Origin: Winogradskyella thalassocola
Lineage (GTDB): Bacteria > Bacteroidota > Bacteroidia > Flavobacteriales > Flavobacteriaceae
DNA length: 64,000 nucleotides
Assembly (NCBI RefSeq): GCF_900099995.1
Contig: NZ_FNCZ01000006.1
Coordinates: 62,001 to 126,000, forward strand
Reading direction: 5' to 3'
Part shown: piece by piece, positions 8,743 to 17,550 of the stretch
Position numbering within the stretch: position 1 is the first letter of the stretch
Layout of the letters: each line of letters begins with the position of its first letter
Made by a program: the position numbers and the translations under genes
Notes under the pieces: model-generated
Seen by the model: the letters and a program-made list of their open reading frames with translations, nothing else
Database searches by the model: none
Told to the model about the DNA's origin: nothing

Positions 8743-10473
8743 ATGAAAATTAAATATATAGGATTAGCAATGTTTACTTTGAGTCTGACATTTAGTTATG
8801 CTCAAGAACGTACCAAAGACACTATTGGAGACCAAACGGTTAACGTTATAAAACCATATACTCCAACAATTTCGGATGCCTTTAAAATTAAAGATAATCC
8901 AAAGTTGAACGATTCTAATGCCGTAAAGAAAAAGGAAATCAAGTACAATATTTTCTCAATTCCTGTGGCTTCAACATTTACACCAGCAAAAGGTAAAGCA
9001 GCAACGGTTGATAAAGCCAAAGCGATAAAATTATATGATAATTATGCCTCATTAGGATTTGGAAGTTATACCACAATTTTGGGTGAAGTTTATTTGAACC
9101 ATGAGTTGAGTAGAGATGAAAATGTCGGTGGTTATTTTAGTCACCATTCGTCTCAAGGAGGTATTGATGATGTGCTTTTGGATGATAATTTTTCGAAAAC
9201 CAAATTAAACGCTTATTATAAAAAGAGCGATAGAGATTATACATGGCAAGTTGATGGGGGTTTTAATTTACAAACCTATAATTGGTATGGTGTGTCTCAA
9301 GAGTATTTCGATGAAAGCGATTTAGATGGTATTGATGCTGGCCAGACTTATAATGATTTATATGTTGGTGGTAAAATTGATTTTGAAGACGCTATTATTA
9401 AAGACGCAAGTCTTCGTTTTAGACGTTTTGGAGATAACCACGATTCTGCTGAAAACAGATTAGTCGCTAAGACTAGCTTTGATTTTGTGGTACAAGATGC
9501 TGTTATTAAATCAGAGTTTTCTATAGATTATATTAGTGGGACTTTCGATCGCGATTATTCTAATACTGGTGAAATTAATTACGGGAATGTCACGTTTGGA
9601 TTTGCACCATCGTATCAATTGGTACAAGATGATTTAACGATTGATTTAGGTGTGAAATTAGCCTACCTTAACGACACAGAATTTAGTGAGAATAAATTTT
9701 TTATCTATCCAAACATAGAAGCGTCTTACCGATTGGTGGATGAGATCTTAATTGCATTTGGTGGACTTAAAGGCGATCTAATTCAGAATTCGTATTACGA
9801 TTTTGTAAACGAAAATCCATTTGTATCACCAACACTTTTGGTAACTCCAACAGATCAGCAGTACAAAATGTTTGTGGGTGCTAAAGGGAAGCTTTCTAGT
9901 AACATAGGGTATAGTGTAAAAGGGAGTTATATTGCAGAAAAAAATAAAGCCTTATACAAATCTAATGATATACCGAGTGATGCTTTATCAGAATATCAAT
10001 ATGGCAATTCATTTTTTGTGACTTATGATGATGTGACGACGTTTTCTGTGTCTGGTGAGTTAAATGTAGATTTAAATAGAAACTTTACTCTAGGTGTAAA
10101 AGGAGAATACTTTAGTTACAGCACAGAAAACGAATCTGAAGCTTGGAATCTACCGGATCTTACAGCCTCTGTATTTTTAGATTATCAAATTTCAGAACAA
10201 TGGTTTGCCGGAGCAAGTGTGTTCTTTGTTGGCGAACGAGAAGATCAAAGTACTTATTTTGAGGTTTTAAATCCGTTAAATACTACGACCACAACAGTGA
10301 CTTTAGATAGTTATTTTGATGCTAACGCGCATGTTGGTTATAAAGCAAATGATCAGTTATCCTTTTTTGTTAAAGCCAATAACATAGCGAGTCAAAATTA
10401 TAACCGTTGGTCAAATTTCCCTGTGCAAGGCATACAGCTTCTTGGTGGTGCCACTTACCAATTTGACTTTTAA
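8743..10473 (+). CDS. Outer-membrane beta-barrel protein, TonB-receptor-like
   Basis: A 576-residue protein with a signal peptide ending FSYAQ, an N-terminal segment with VNVIKPYTPTISDAFKIKDNP, and then a long run of alternating amphipathic strands (for example YVGGKIDFED, LRFRRFGD, FVVQDAVIKSEFSIDYISG) ending in GGATYQFDF, a typical beta-barrel C-terminal strand with terminal Phe. Flavobacterial homologues are often labelled TonB-dependent receptor, but a complete plug domain is not evident, so a plain barrel is more cautious. It probably forms a unit with the upstream TPR protein. A palindrome, a dispersed repeat and an intrinsic terminator follow it. Confidence 0.8.
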   Translation: MKIKYIGLAMFTLSLTFSYAQERTKDTIGDQTVNVIKPYTPTISDAFKIKDNPKLNDSNAVKKKEIKYNIFSIPVASTFTPAKGKAATVDKAKAIKLYDNYASLGFGSYTTILGEVYLNHELSRDENVGGYFSHHSSQGGIDDVLLDDNFSKTKLNAYYKKSDRDYTWQVDGGFNLQTYNWYGVSQEYFDESDLDGIDAGQTYNDLYVGGKIDFEDAIIKDASLRFRRFGDNHDSAENRLVAKTSFDFVVQDAVIKSEFSIDYISGTFDRDYSNTGEINYGNVTFGFAPSYQLVQDDLTIDLGVKLAYLNDTEFSENKFFIYPNIEASYRLVDEILIAFGGLKGDLIQNSYYDFVNENPFVSPTLLVTPTDQQYKMFVGAKGKLSSNIGYSVKGSYIAEKNKALYKSNDIPSDALSEYQYGNSFFVTYDDVTTFSVSGELNVDLNRNFTLGVKGEYFSYSTENESEAWNLPDLTASVFLDYQISEQWFAGASVFFVGEREDQSTYFEVLNPLNTTTTTVTLDSYFDANAHVGYKANDQLSFFVKANNIASQNYNRWSNFPVQGIQLLGGATYQFDF

Positions 10474-10475
10474 AA

Positions 10476-10499
10476 GGAAGCACTAAAAATTAGTGTTCC
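10476..10499. repeat. Palindrome after the beta-barrel gene
   Basis: GGAA-G-CACTAA pairs with TTAGTG-T-TCC with a very small loop. It starts three bases after the stop codon of the beta-barrel gene and joins the CGTCATTGCGAG repeat. There is no T-run. Confidence 0.5.
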
Positions 10500-10526
10500 G
10501 TCATTGCGAGAGCAGCGAAGCAATCT
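10499..10526. repeat. Dispersed repeat, CGTCATTGCGAG family, copy 2
   Basis: CGTCATTGCGAGAGCAGCGA continues into AGCAATCT. It shares the core and end with the copy at 1965-1997. It is located 26 bases after a stop codon and directly before an intrinsic terminator. Confidence 0.7.
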
Positions 10527-10548
10527 TTTTAAATTGACTAAAAAAATC

Positions 10549-10586
10549 AAAAGCGTTCCAATTTGGAGCGCTTTTCTTATTTTTAC
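10549..10586 (+). terminator. Intrinsic terminator of the TPR/beta-barrel operon
   Basis: AAAAGCGTTCC pairs with GGAGCGCTTTT (11 bp with one G-U) around a 5-base loop, followed by a T-rich stretch. An alternative TTG start of the next gene at 10563 would fall inside this hairpin, which supports the ATG at 10608. Confidence 0.8.
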
Positions 10587-10607
10587 ATATCTCAAAACCA
10601 ACAACAA

Positions 10608-12272
10608 ATGAAATTTCAGTATTACAATCACGCAGTTACAAATTGTATTAAACGAAGTAAAAAGGTAGTGGTGTTAGTCGCTATTTGTGCTATGTTTTCT
10701 TGTGAAAAAAATAAACAACAAGCTGATTTAATTGTCACAAATGCTAATATTTATACAGTTGATGATAGCTTTAGTAAAGCTGAAGCATTTGCTGTAAAAG
10801 ATGGAAAAATAATTGCTGTTGGCACGACCTCTGAAATAGATAATATATATAAAGCTAACGATACACTTAATGCTGAAGGCAAAACTATTGTGCCAGGATT
10901 TATTGATGCACATTGTCACTTTTTGGGGTTAGGGTTCAATCAGCAATCGGTAAATTTAGTCGGTACTAAAAGTTTTGAGGACGTTGTAAAACGTGTTTTA
11001 GATTTTCAGAATGAAAAAAATAACGAATTTATCTTTGGTCGAGGTTGGGATCAAAATGATTGGGAAGAGAAGGAGTTTCCTAACAAACGCTTATTAGATA
11101 AACTCTATCCAAATACACCTATTGCATTAGTACGTATTGATGGGCACGCTATATTAGTAAATCAAGCAGCCTTAGATTTAGGAAATGTAACCGTAAATTC
11201 TAAAATTGAAGGAGGAGAAGTTGTTGTAGAAAATGGCGAACTTACCGGTATTTTAGTAGACAATGCGGAAATGTTTGTGATGGAACATTGGCCACAGCCC
11301 ACCCGAAATGATATGGCTAATGCCCTATTAGAAGCACAAAAATTATGTTTCGATTTGGGGTTAACTACGGTCGATGATGCCGGATTACATAAAGAAACTA
11401 TTGAACTTATTGATAGTCTTCAGAAATCAGGAGAATTAAAAATGCGTATTTATGCTATGATTTCTGCGTCTGAAGATAATCTGGATTACTTTTTAGATAA
11501 AGGAGTTACTAAAACAGATTACCTAAATGTGCGTTCGTTTAAGTTTTACGCAGATGGAGCTTTAGGATCTCGAGGTGCGATGTTAAGAGAACCATATTCA
11601 GATAAACCTGGCCATTTAGGATTGCTAGTTACAGATTTAGAAACTATAAAAACATCAGCAGAGCGTATTGCAAATTCAGAATTTCAAATGAATACACATG
11701 CTATTGGCGATTCTGCAAATCATGCGGTTTTACAAACCTATACTAAAGTGTTAGAAGGAAAGGAAAACCGTCGTTGGCGTGTAGAGCATGCTCAAATTGT
11801 ATCACCTGAAGATTTTGAATTGTATAAAAATATCATGCCATCCATACAACCAACACATGCCACAAGCGATATGTACTGGGCAGAAGATAGAGTAGGAGCA
11901 GAACGTATAAAAGGAGCTTATGCTTATAAACAATTATTAGAAGCTTATGGTAAAGTGGCTTTAGGAACTGATTTTCCTGTGGAGCGAGTTAGTCCGTTTT
12001 TAACCTTTTATGCCGCTGTCGCACGACAAGATTTAGAAGGGTTTCCAGAAGGAGGTTTTCAAATGGAAAATGTTCTAAGCAGAGAAGAAGCCTTAAAAGG
12101 CATGACGATTTGGGCGGCCTATTCTAATTTTGAAGAAAATGAAAAAGGAAGTATTGAAGTTGGGAAGTTTGCCGATTTTATCATCTTAGATAATGATATT
12201 ATGACGGTTAAGGCCAATGAAATTCCAAAAATTAAAGTTCTGAAGACTGTGGTTGGAGGTGAGGTACAATAA
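10608..12272 (+). CDS. Amidohydrolase family lipoprotein, YtcJ-like
   Basis: A metal-dependent amidohydrolase (amidohydrolase 3/YtcJ type) that would hydrolyse an amide or related bond in a small substrate. From the ATG at 10608 it has a basic N-terminus, a hydrophobic stretch VVVLVAICAMFSC with a lipobox Cys, then DLIVTNANIYTVD, the metal-binding DAHCHFLGLG motif, FKFYADGALGSRG, a later HAIGDSANHAV, VEHAQIV and the GTDFPVE loop with the conserved Asp. It should therefore be anchored in the cell envelope and face the periplasm. The substrate cannot be read from sequence. The gene stands between a terminator and another lipoprotein gene 27 bases downstream, which may be co-transcribed. Confidence 0.88.
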   Translation: MKFQYYNHAVTNCIKRSKKVVVLVAICAMFSCEKNKQQADLIVTNANIYTVDDSFSKAEAFAVKDGKIIAVGTTSEIDNIYKANDTLNAEGKTIVPGFIDAHCHFLGLGFNQQSVNLVGTKSFEDVVKRVLDFQNEKNNEFIFGRGWDQNDWEEKEFPNKRLLDKLYPNTPIALVRIDGHAILVNQAALDLGNVTVNSKIEGGEVVVENGELTGILVDNAEMFVMEHWPQPTRNDMANALLEAQKLCFDLGLTTVDDAGLHKETIELIDSLQKSGELKMRIYAMISASEDNLDYFLDKGVTKTDYLNVRSFKFYADGALGSRGAMLREPYSDKPGHLGLLVTDLETIKTSAERIANSEFQMNTHAIGDSANHAVLQTYTKVLEGKENRRWRVEHAQIVSPEDFELYKNIMPSIQPTHATSDMYWAEDRVGAERIKGAYAYKQLLEAYGKVALGTDFPVERVSPFLTFYAAVARQDLEGFPEGGFQMENVLSREEALKGMTIWAAYSNFEENEKGSIEVGKFADFIILDNDIMTVKANEIPKIKVLKTVVGGEVQ

Positions 12273-12299
12273 AGGGCAAAACTCTTTCGTTCAATTTAA

Positions 12300-13037
12300 A
12301 TGAAACATTTATTTCTATATGTAGCCATTTTTGGTTTGTTTTTTACTGCATGTAAAACCAAAAATAGTTCACTAAAATATACACTATATTCGTGCGAAGA
12401 AGGAATAGTCGATGCTATTAAAGATGCTAGTGAAGGTAAATATGAGCTTATTACTTACGGATTAATTTCTACTTTTAACGTTGATGGTTTTAATGATTTT
12501 TACAAAAATTATATCTTAGAGAATTATAATATTCGATTTGGATTAGGCGGATGTATAGTTAGTGATGGTACAAATTGTTACAGGGAAAAAATAGAGGAAC
12601 TTATTTACGAAAAATTTGGGGATGATATTTTTGAAGTAACCAAATTAGAAGCGATAAATGAATTCAGAAAGACAAAAGAGTTTATAGAAGATATTAAACC
12701 AAAGATTGACTCTGGTGAGATTTATTCATTTAGGTTACATAAAGATCCAAAATTTTTAATTGAAGGTAAGGCTGTAGATTTTATAAAATATTTAGGTTTT
12801 GCAAATTTTGAAGTTGACTATTCTAATCCAATTAATTATTGTGAAATTTCATTTGTTGTTGAAAAAAATGGTGTTATAAATGATATTCACCTTGAAAATG
12901 CTGAAACATCAGAACCAATAATCAACATTGAATTAATGAACAAACTAAAAGAGCTTTCTAAATGGCAACCTGGAATTTATTTAGGAGAAGTTGTGAGGTC
13001 AAAAGTCTATTTTAAAGTTCCTTTGAGCCTTCTCTAA
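12300..13037 (+). CDS. Lipoprotein with a TonB-C-like C-terminal domain
   Basis: A 245-residue lipoprotein: the signal ends FGLFFTACK, with the Cys at residue 18. The middle part (about 25-165) is not recognised and has several cysteines (YSCEEG, LGGCIV, TNCYRE) that may form disulfides. The last 65 residues (ISFVVEKNGVINDIHLENA, then LMNKLKELSKWQPGIYLGEVVRSKVYFKVPLSLL) follow the pattern of the C-terminal domain of energy-transducer TonB: V..NG.I....L, W.PG...G..V...Y..P. Because it carries a lipid anchor and not the N-terminal TM helix, it cannot be a classic TonB. Its stop overlaps the end of the convergent methyltransferase gene by four bases. Confidence 0.7.
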   Translation: MKHLFLYVAIFGLFFTACKTKNSSLKYTLYSCEEGIVDAIKDASEGKYELITYGLISTFNVDGFNDFYKNYILENYNIRFGLGGCIVSDGTNCYREKIEELIYEKFGDDIFEVTKLEAINEFRKTKEFIEDIKPKIDSGEIYSFRLHKDPKFLIEGKAVDFIKYLGFANFEVDYSNPINYCEISFVVEKNGVINDIHLENAETSEPIINIELMNKLKELSKWQPGIYLGEVVRSKVYFKVPLSLL

Positions 13038-13738
13038 TATAGCTTCGCCAAATAATCAAAATGGTCACCATCCATAACTTTCTCACACTTCAAACCAACC
13101 GTTAAACAAGCTGTTTTCAAGGTTTCAAAATCGAGATATAACCATTTCATAGGCACTTCTTTTTCGCCTTTATAAGATAAGAAATAATCTAATTCACCAG
13201 GATAACCTTGATTGAGGTCTAGCCACATGCCACCATCGTCATCTTCATACATGTATGAAATATCAGAAGAGTCAATTAAAATTTGACCGTCAGGATTTAA
13301 AAGTGACTTTAAATGCTTTAAATAGTTAGCAACTTCAGATAATTCTTGGAAAATTCCCGTACCATTCATCAATAGTAAAATCGTATCAAAACTTTCGGTC
13401 TCTTCTAAAAGTGGTTTCAATTCAACATTTAAAACACCACGTTTCATAGCGACTTCAACTGCTCCTTTAGAACTATCAATCGCTTTAACTTTGATGTTTT
13501 GTTCTTGTAGCCACAACGCATGACTTCCAGAACCACAACCAACATCTAAGACATTGCCTTTTGCTAATTTTAATGCTGCTTGCTCAAGTTTTGGCATTTC
13601 AGAATAATTTCTAAATAAATAAGGAAGTGGTAATTCATCTTCATCTGAAATGTTTGTATATGTAATGATGTCCTCAGAATAATTTCCATTCTGATAATCT
13701 AATAGGGCTTTTCCAAAGAGGTCTTTACTCATAGTCAT
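13034..13738 (-). CDS. Class I SAM-dependent methyltransferase
   Basis: A 234-residue methyltransferase with the SAM-binding motif I NVLDVGCGSGSHALWL near residues 58-73, the acidic residue at the end of strand 2 (IKVKAIDSS) and a motif like FDTILLLMNGTGIFQEL. It is cytoplasmic, and the substrate is unknown. Two ATG codons six bases apart are possible starts (13738 and 13732). The gene is alone on the minus strand and converges with the preceding lipoprotein gene, the two stops overlapping by four bases. Confidence 0.87.
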   Translation of the reverse strand: MTMSKDLFGKALLDYQNGNYSEDIITYTNISDEDELPLPYLFRNYSEMPKLEQAALKLAKGNVLDVGCGSGSHALWLQEQNIKVKAIDSSKGAVEVAMKRGVLNVELKPLLEETESFDTILLLMNGTGIFQELSEVANYLKHLKSLLNPDGQILIDSSDISYMYEDDDGGMWLDLNQGYPGELDYFLSYKGEKEVPMKWLYLDFETLKTACLTVGLKCEKVMDGDHFDYLAKLY

Positions 13739-13803
13739 TGGTTAGTTCGTGTGATTTCTATTTTTATATAAATTGTATCGAGAACTTTAATTAAATTTGT
13801 TTT

Positions 13804-14295
13804 ATGCAAGACCAAATTAATAATCTTCCAAAGCTCGCCAAAGATAAGCATAAGGAGAATAAAACCTTTTTTACGAAGCTAAAAAAGAAACCACCAAAAC
13901 AGTTAGACTATTTAATGCAAGAGTTGCATGAAGAAGAATTTGAACGTACCGATTGTTTAAAGTGTGCTAATTGCTGTAAAACCACAGGACCTTTATTTAC
14001 GCCAAAAGATATCCAGCGGATTGCTAAGTTTTTCAAAATGAAAGAACAACAATTCATTGAAACCTACTTGCGCTTAGATGACGAAAATGATTATGTGTTG
14101 CAATCTGTGCCGTGTACATTTTTAGGGGCAGATAATTATTGTTCTATTTATGATGTGCGACCAAAGGCCTGTAGTGAGTTTCCACACACGGACCGTAAGA
14201 AGTTTCAACAGATCTCTAATTTAACGATGAAGAATGTTGCTATTTGTCCGGCCGCATATAATATTGTTGAAGAAATGAAAAAGCGTATTCAGTAA
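13804..14295 (+). CDS. YkgJ family cysteine-cluster protein
   Basis: A 163-residue soluble protein with the cysteine pattern of the YkgJ/CxxCxxCC family: CLKCANCCKTTGPLF near residues 56-70, then C at VPCTF, YCSIYDVRPKACSEFP and a late C in VAICPAA. These cysteines probably bind zinc or an iron-sulfur centre. The function of the family is not established. The N-terminal 45 residues are strongly basic (KLAKDKHKENK, KLKKKPPK). It is a single gene 66 bases after the divergent methyltransferase start. Confidence 0.88.
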   Translation: MQDQINNLPKLAKDKHKENKTFFTKLKKKPPKQLDYLMQELHEEEFERTDCLKCANCCKTTGPLFTPKDIQRIAKFFKMKEQQFIETYLRLDDENDYVLQSVPCTFLGADNYCSIYDVRPKACSEFPHTDRKKFQQISNLTMKNVAICPAAYNIVEEMKKRIQ

Positions 14296-14350
14296 TAATT
14301 GAAGTTGTATTCGGAATAATTTTTGATGCTTAATAGATAAAAAAAAGACT

Positions 14351-15250
14351 ATGAATAATTTAATTGTAAAATTACTGTTTCTATTGTTTGCGTTTAATAT
14401 GTCCTATTCACAGCCATGGATGACCAATTTAGATATTGCTCAAAACTTAGCCATAACTCAGAATAAAATGGTGTTGATGGTTTGGGAAGAAAGTACCAAG
14501 TATCCATATGGTGTTTTAGCAAAAGATGATACTGGTAAAACTGTTTTTATTGAAAGTTTGTTTGAAAGCGAAATTCTAAGCCCTTTAATTTGGGAACATT
14601 TTGTGCCAGTTATTGTTAGTGAGTATAAATATGCAGATTTGTATGAAGATATAAAGGATAAGCGATCACAAAAATATATTGATAAGTTTAATGATGACTC
14701 TATTAAAATAATGGATGTTAACGGTAACATCTTAAATGTTTCTAGTGATCCTGAAAATTTTCAAAATATCACAACTATAATTAATGATTATGCGATAAAT
14801 ACTGAGTTTATGGCACCTGAGTTAATTGGTTATAACTCTAAAAAGGATTTTTATTCTGCATATTATTTGGCTTCAAAATATTTAGATTTTTCAATGTATA
14901 TGAAAGATGATATTAGATCTGAATTAGTTGATTTAGGAATTATTTATTTAAATGAAGCTACTGAACTTATTGCTACTGAACCAACGGACGATCAACAAGC
15001 ATTAACACAACGGATAGCGCTTTTAGATCTTCAACAGTATTTAATATTAAAACGCCCTAAAAAAGTACTTAGACAATTAAAAAAAATGGATGCAGAAAGT
15101 ATAGAAACGACTAATGCGTCTTTTGTGGCGTTTTTGTATTACACCGTATATAAGATTTTAAATGATGAAACTAATGCTGCATTATGGGAATCTAAAATTT
15201 CTTCTGTAAATTTGAAGAAAGCACAACTGCTTATTAATCTTAATTCTTAA
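14351..15250 (+). CDS. Exported protein with a thioredoxin-like N-terminal half
   Basis: A 299-residue protein with a signal peptide ending NMSYSQ. Residues 22-150 resemble a thioredoxin-fold beginning (W-M-T-N-L-D-I-A-Q-N-L-A, then KMVLMVWEES), but the place where a CxxC would be expected reads STKYPYG, so it lacks redox cysteines. The second half is helical (ATELIATEPTDDQQALTQRIALL) and may be TPR-like. It likely acts in the periplasm, perhaps as a binding or folding protein. It is followed after five bases by the sterol-desaturase family gene and can form one operon with it and the GDPD gene. Confidence 0.65.
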   Translation: MNNLIVKLLFLLFAFNMSYSQPWMTNLDIAQNLAITQNKMVLMVWEESTKYPYGVLAKDDTGKTVFIESLFESEILSPLIWEHFVPVIVSEYKYADLYEDIKDKRSQKYIDKFNDDSIKIMDVNGNILNVSSDPENFQNITTIINDYAINTEFMAPELIGYNSKKDFYSAYYLASKYLDFSMYMKDDIRSELVDLGIIYLNEATELIATEPTDDQQALTQRIALLDLQQYLILKRPKKVLRQLKKMDAESIETTNASFVAFLYYTVYKILNDETNAALWESKISSVNLKKAQLLINLNS

Positions 15251-15255
15251 TAGTA

Positions 15256-16095
15256 TTGGAAAGCATTATCGCATACTTTGAAACCATTCCTTCATCTCAT
15301 CGAAGCCTTATTTTAGTTGGTGGTTTGACGTTCTTTTGGTTGCTAGAAGGTGGTATTCCATTATTTAAGTTTAAATATAAAAAATGGAGACATGCGCTTC
15401 CAAATCTCTTTTTTACGCTTACAACAATAATTATAAATTTTGCCTTGGCATTTTTACTGTTATGGATGTCAGATTGGGTAACGGCCAATAATTTTGGGAT
15501 TATAAATTGGTTACCGCAAATGCCGTTATGGTTATATGCGTTGCTAGGAGTTGTGTTACTCGATTTTTTTGGCGCCTATTTAGCACATTATGTAGAGCAT
15601 AGAGTTAAACCACTTTGGATGGTGCATTTAGTGCATCATACCGATCATAGTGTAGATACAACTACGGGAAATAGACATCACCCAATAGAAAGTGTCATTC
15701 GATTTTCATTTACATTACTTGGTATTTTTATCGTTGGGACTCCAATTGCTTTAGTTATGATTTACCAAGCGCTATCACTTATATTTACCCAGCTTACACA
15801 TGCCAATATTAAAATGCCAAAAGGATTAGATAAAGCATTAAGCTATGTTATTGTCTCTCCAGATATGCATAAAATTCATCACCATTATAGATTACCTTAT
15901 ACAGATTCAAACTTTGGAAATATCTTCAGTATTTGGGATCGCATGTTAGGCACCTATATGTATATGGATCGTGAAAAGTTGATTTATGGAGTAGATGTGT
16001 TTCCAGATGAAGTTAAAAATGGAAATATCAAAGAGCTATTAAAACAACCTTTTCAGAACTATGAAAAATCAACGCTTTCTGCAGATGAAAACTAA
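15256..16095 (+). CDS. Sterol desaturase / fatty acid hydroxylase family protein, TTG start
   Basis: A di-iron integral-membrane oxygenase with about four TM helices and the clustered histidines of the superfamily: HYVEHRVKPLWMVHLVHHTDHS (HxxxH and HLVHH), NRHHPIES and a late HKIHHHY. It would hydroxylate or desaturate a lipid in the inner membrane. The length of 279 residues is usual. No ATG is present near the 5' end: the frame starts with TTG at 15256, giving M-E-S-I-I-A-Y-F-E, which matches the family's usual beginning. The end overlaps the next gene by 11 bases, indicating an operon. The specific lipid substrate is unknown. Confidence 0.87.
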   Translation: MESIIAYFETIPSSHRSLILVGGLTFFWLLEGGIPLFKFKYKKWRHALPNLFFTLTTIIINFALAFLLLWMSDWVTANNFGIINWLPQMPLWLYALLGVVLLDFFGAYLAHYVEHRVKPLWMVHLVHHTDHSVDTTTGNRHHPIESVIRFSFTLLGIFIVGTPIALVMIYQALSLIFTQLTHANIKMPKGLDKALSYVIVSPDMHKIHHHYRLPYTDSNFGNIFSIWDRMLGTYMYMDREKLIYGVDVFPDEVKNGNIKELLKQPFQNYEKSTLSADEN

Positions 16096-16951
16096 TACTA
16101 TTATCGTCTTAATAATCTTATGTATGAGTTGTAATTCTAAAAAACAAATTGATATTCAAGGCCACAGAGGTTGTAGAGGTTTGTTGCCAGAAAATTCGTT
16201 GCCAGCTTTTGAAAAGGCTATTGATTTGGGAGTGCATACTTTGGAATTGGACATTGTAATTTCTAAAGATCATAAGGTTGTTGTTTCTCATGAACCTTAT
16301 ATGAATCCAATTATATGTCTAAATCCTGAAGGAGACGTTCTGCCTGATAATTCTGAAGACATATATAATTTATATCACATGAATTATGATGAGATTAACC
16401 AATTTGATTGTGGTTCAAAATTTCATCCAAAATACCCGCAACAAGAAAAGTTAAAGACCTACAAACCTTTATTAGCGGAAGTTTTTAACTTAGCGAAAAC
16501 TAAGAATTCAGAAGTTAAGTTTAATATTGAAATCAAATCAGAAACGTCTTATTATGACATTTTTACACCACAGCCAGAAGTATACGTAAAATTAGTTCTA
16601 GACGAAATTGAATTAAATGGCATGTTGAGTCGTGTGAATCTTCAATCTTTTGATGTTGTCATTCTCGAAGAAATTAAAAAGCAATTGCCTACGATGGTGG
16701 TCGCTTTGTTAGTTGAGGATAATGAAATTATTGACGACAAACTTGAGGAGTTATCTTTTCAACCAGAAATTATAAGTCCATACTTTAAACTATTGACTGC
16801 CAAATCGGTTAAAGCATATCAAGCAAAGGGATATCAAGTTATTCCTTGGACGCTTAACGAAGTAGAAGATATGAAACAAATGTTGTCATGGAAAGTTGAT
16901 GGTATTATAACAGATTACCCAAATAAGCTTATTGAAGTTATTGAAAAATAA
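16085..16951 (+). CDS. Glycerophosphodiester phosphodiesterase lipoprotein
   Basis: Hydrolyses glycerophosphodiesters to an alcohol and glycerol-3-phosphate. From the ATG at 16085 the protein starts MKTNTIIVLIILCMSCNSK, a lipoprotein signal, so it should be membrane-anchored in the periplasm. The GDPD motifs are intact: GHRGCRGLLPENSLPAF with the catalytic His, TLELDIV with metal-binding Glu and Asp, SHEP with the second His, and late VIPWTLNE and GIITDYP. An earlier ATG at 16061 would add eight residues and spoil the signal, so I reject it. It overlaps the desaturase-family gene by 11 bases and may be co-translated, suggesting lipid metabolism as a shared theme. Confidence 0.9.
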   Translation: MKTNTIIVLIILCMSCNSKKQIDIQGHRGCRGLLPENSLPAFEKAIDLGVHTLELDIVISKDHKVVVSHEPYMNPIICLNPEGDVLPDNSEDIYNLYHMNYDEINQFDCGSKFHPKYPQQEKLKTYKPLLAEVFNLAKTKNSEVKFNIEIKSETSYYDIFTPQPEVYVKLVLDEIELNGMLSRVNLQSFDVVILEEIKKQLPTMVVALLVEDNEIIDDKLEELSFQPEIISPYFKLLTAKSVKAYQAKGYQVIPWTLNEVEDMKQMLSWKVDGIITDYPNKLIEVIEK

Positions 16952-17113
16952 GTTGTTAACAAGTTTTTCTATGTAAAAATAACAGTTCCCCTGATATTTA
17001 TGTAGTTTGTGGATGTTCTTAGTAATTTGACTTAAAATCGCGTTATGTTTAGTCGGGATTAATTACATATTGTTGAGTTATCACGCATTTTGTGTAACTT
17101 AATTAATACTATT

Positions 17114-17548
17114 TTGAAAAATTTAATACGCATTGGTCTCGTCATCATCCTTATTTTTTTATTAAGCTTTACACTTCAAGCACAAGAGCCGTTTGCTAAG
17201 CTCGAAAAAAACAGAAATGTTCAAGCAAAAAGTTTAATTCATGAATTAAATACTACAAAAGACACGCTTATTCTAAAGAGTGAAAATATTATTACGTCTT
17301 TATATACCATAAATCAAGAATATGCTCGTGAACTCGATTTTAAAATTGATTCAATAGCTTATAAGTTACCATTAAATAAATTATCTAAAGGGAAACATGT
17401 GTTTGTCGCGAGACAATCTCAAATTAAGATTGTATTTGTTGTTAAGATATTGCGAGATGCTTCTAAAGCAGATCCCGATGACCTTTTAACTTCCAATTTG
17501 GTCGGTATTGAAGAAACACCAGTAAAAATTACAAGCCGTAACGATTAG
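17114..17548 (+). CDS. Exported hypothetical protein, non-ATG start
   Basis: A protein of about 144 residues with a clear signal peptide (MKNLIRIGLVIILIFLLSFTLQAQ) when started at the TTG at 17114. Another TTG at 17090 adds eight residues before the basic region. There is no ATG. The mature part is charged, with KSENIITSLYTINQEYARELDFKID followed by a strand-rich stretch VFVARQSQIKIVFVVKIL. No family was recognised. It ends only two bases before the stop of the convergent NamZ-like gene, so both transcripts must read into each other or end within the coding regions. Confidence 0.6.
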   Translation: MKNLIRIGLVIILIFLLSFTLQAQEPFAKLEKNRNVQAKSLIHELNTTKDTLILKSENIITSLYTINQEYARELDFKIDSIAYKLPLNKLSKGKHVFVARQSQIKIVFVVKILRDASKADPDDLLTSNLVGIEETPVKITSRND

Positions 17549-17550
17549 TC

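Noticed and set aside
10563..10607. TTG start of the amidohydrolase
   Set aside because: It lies inside the upstream terminator hairpin, and the ATG at 10608 gives a proper lipoprotein signal.
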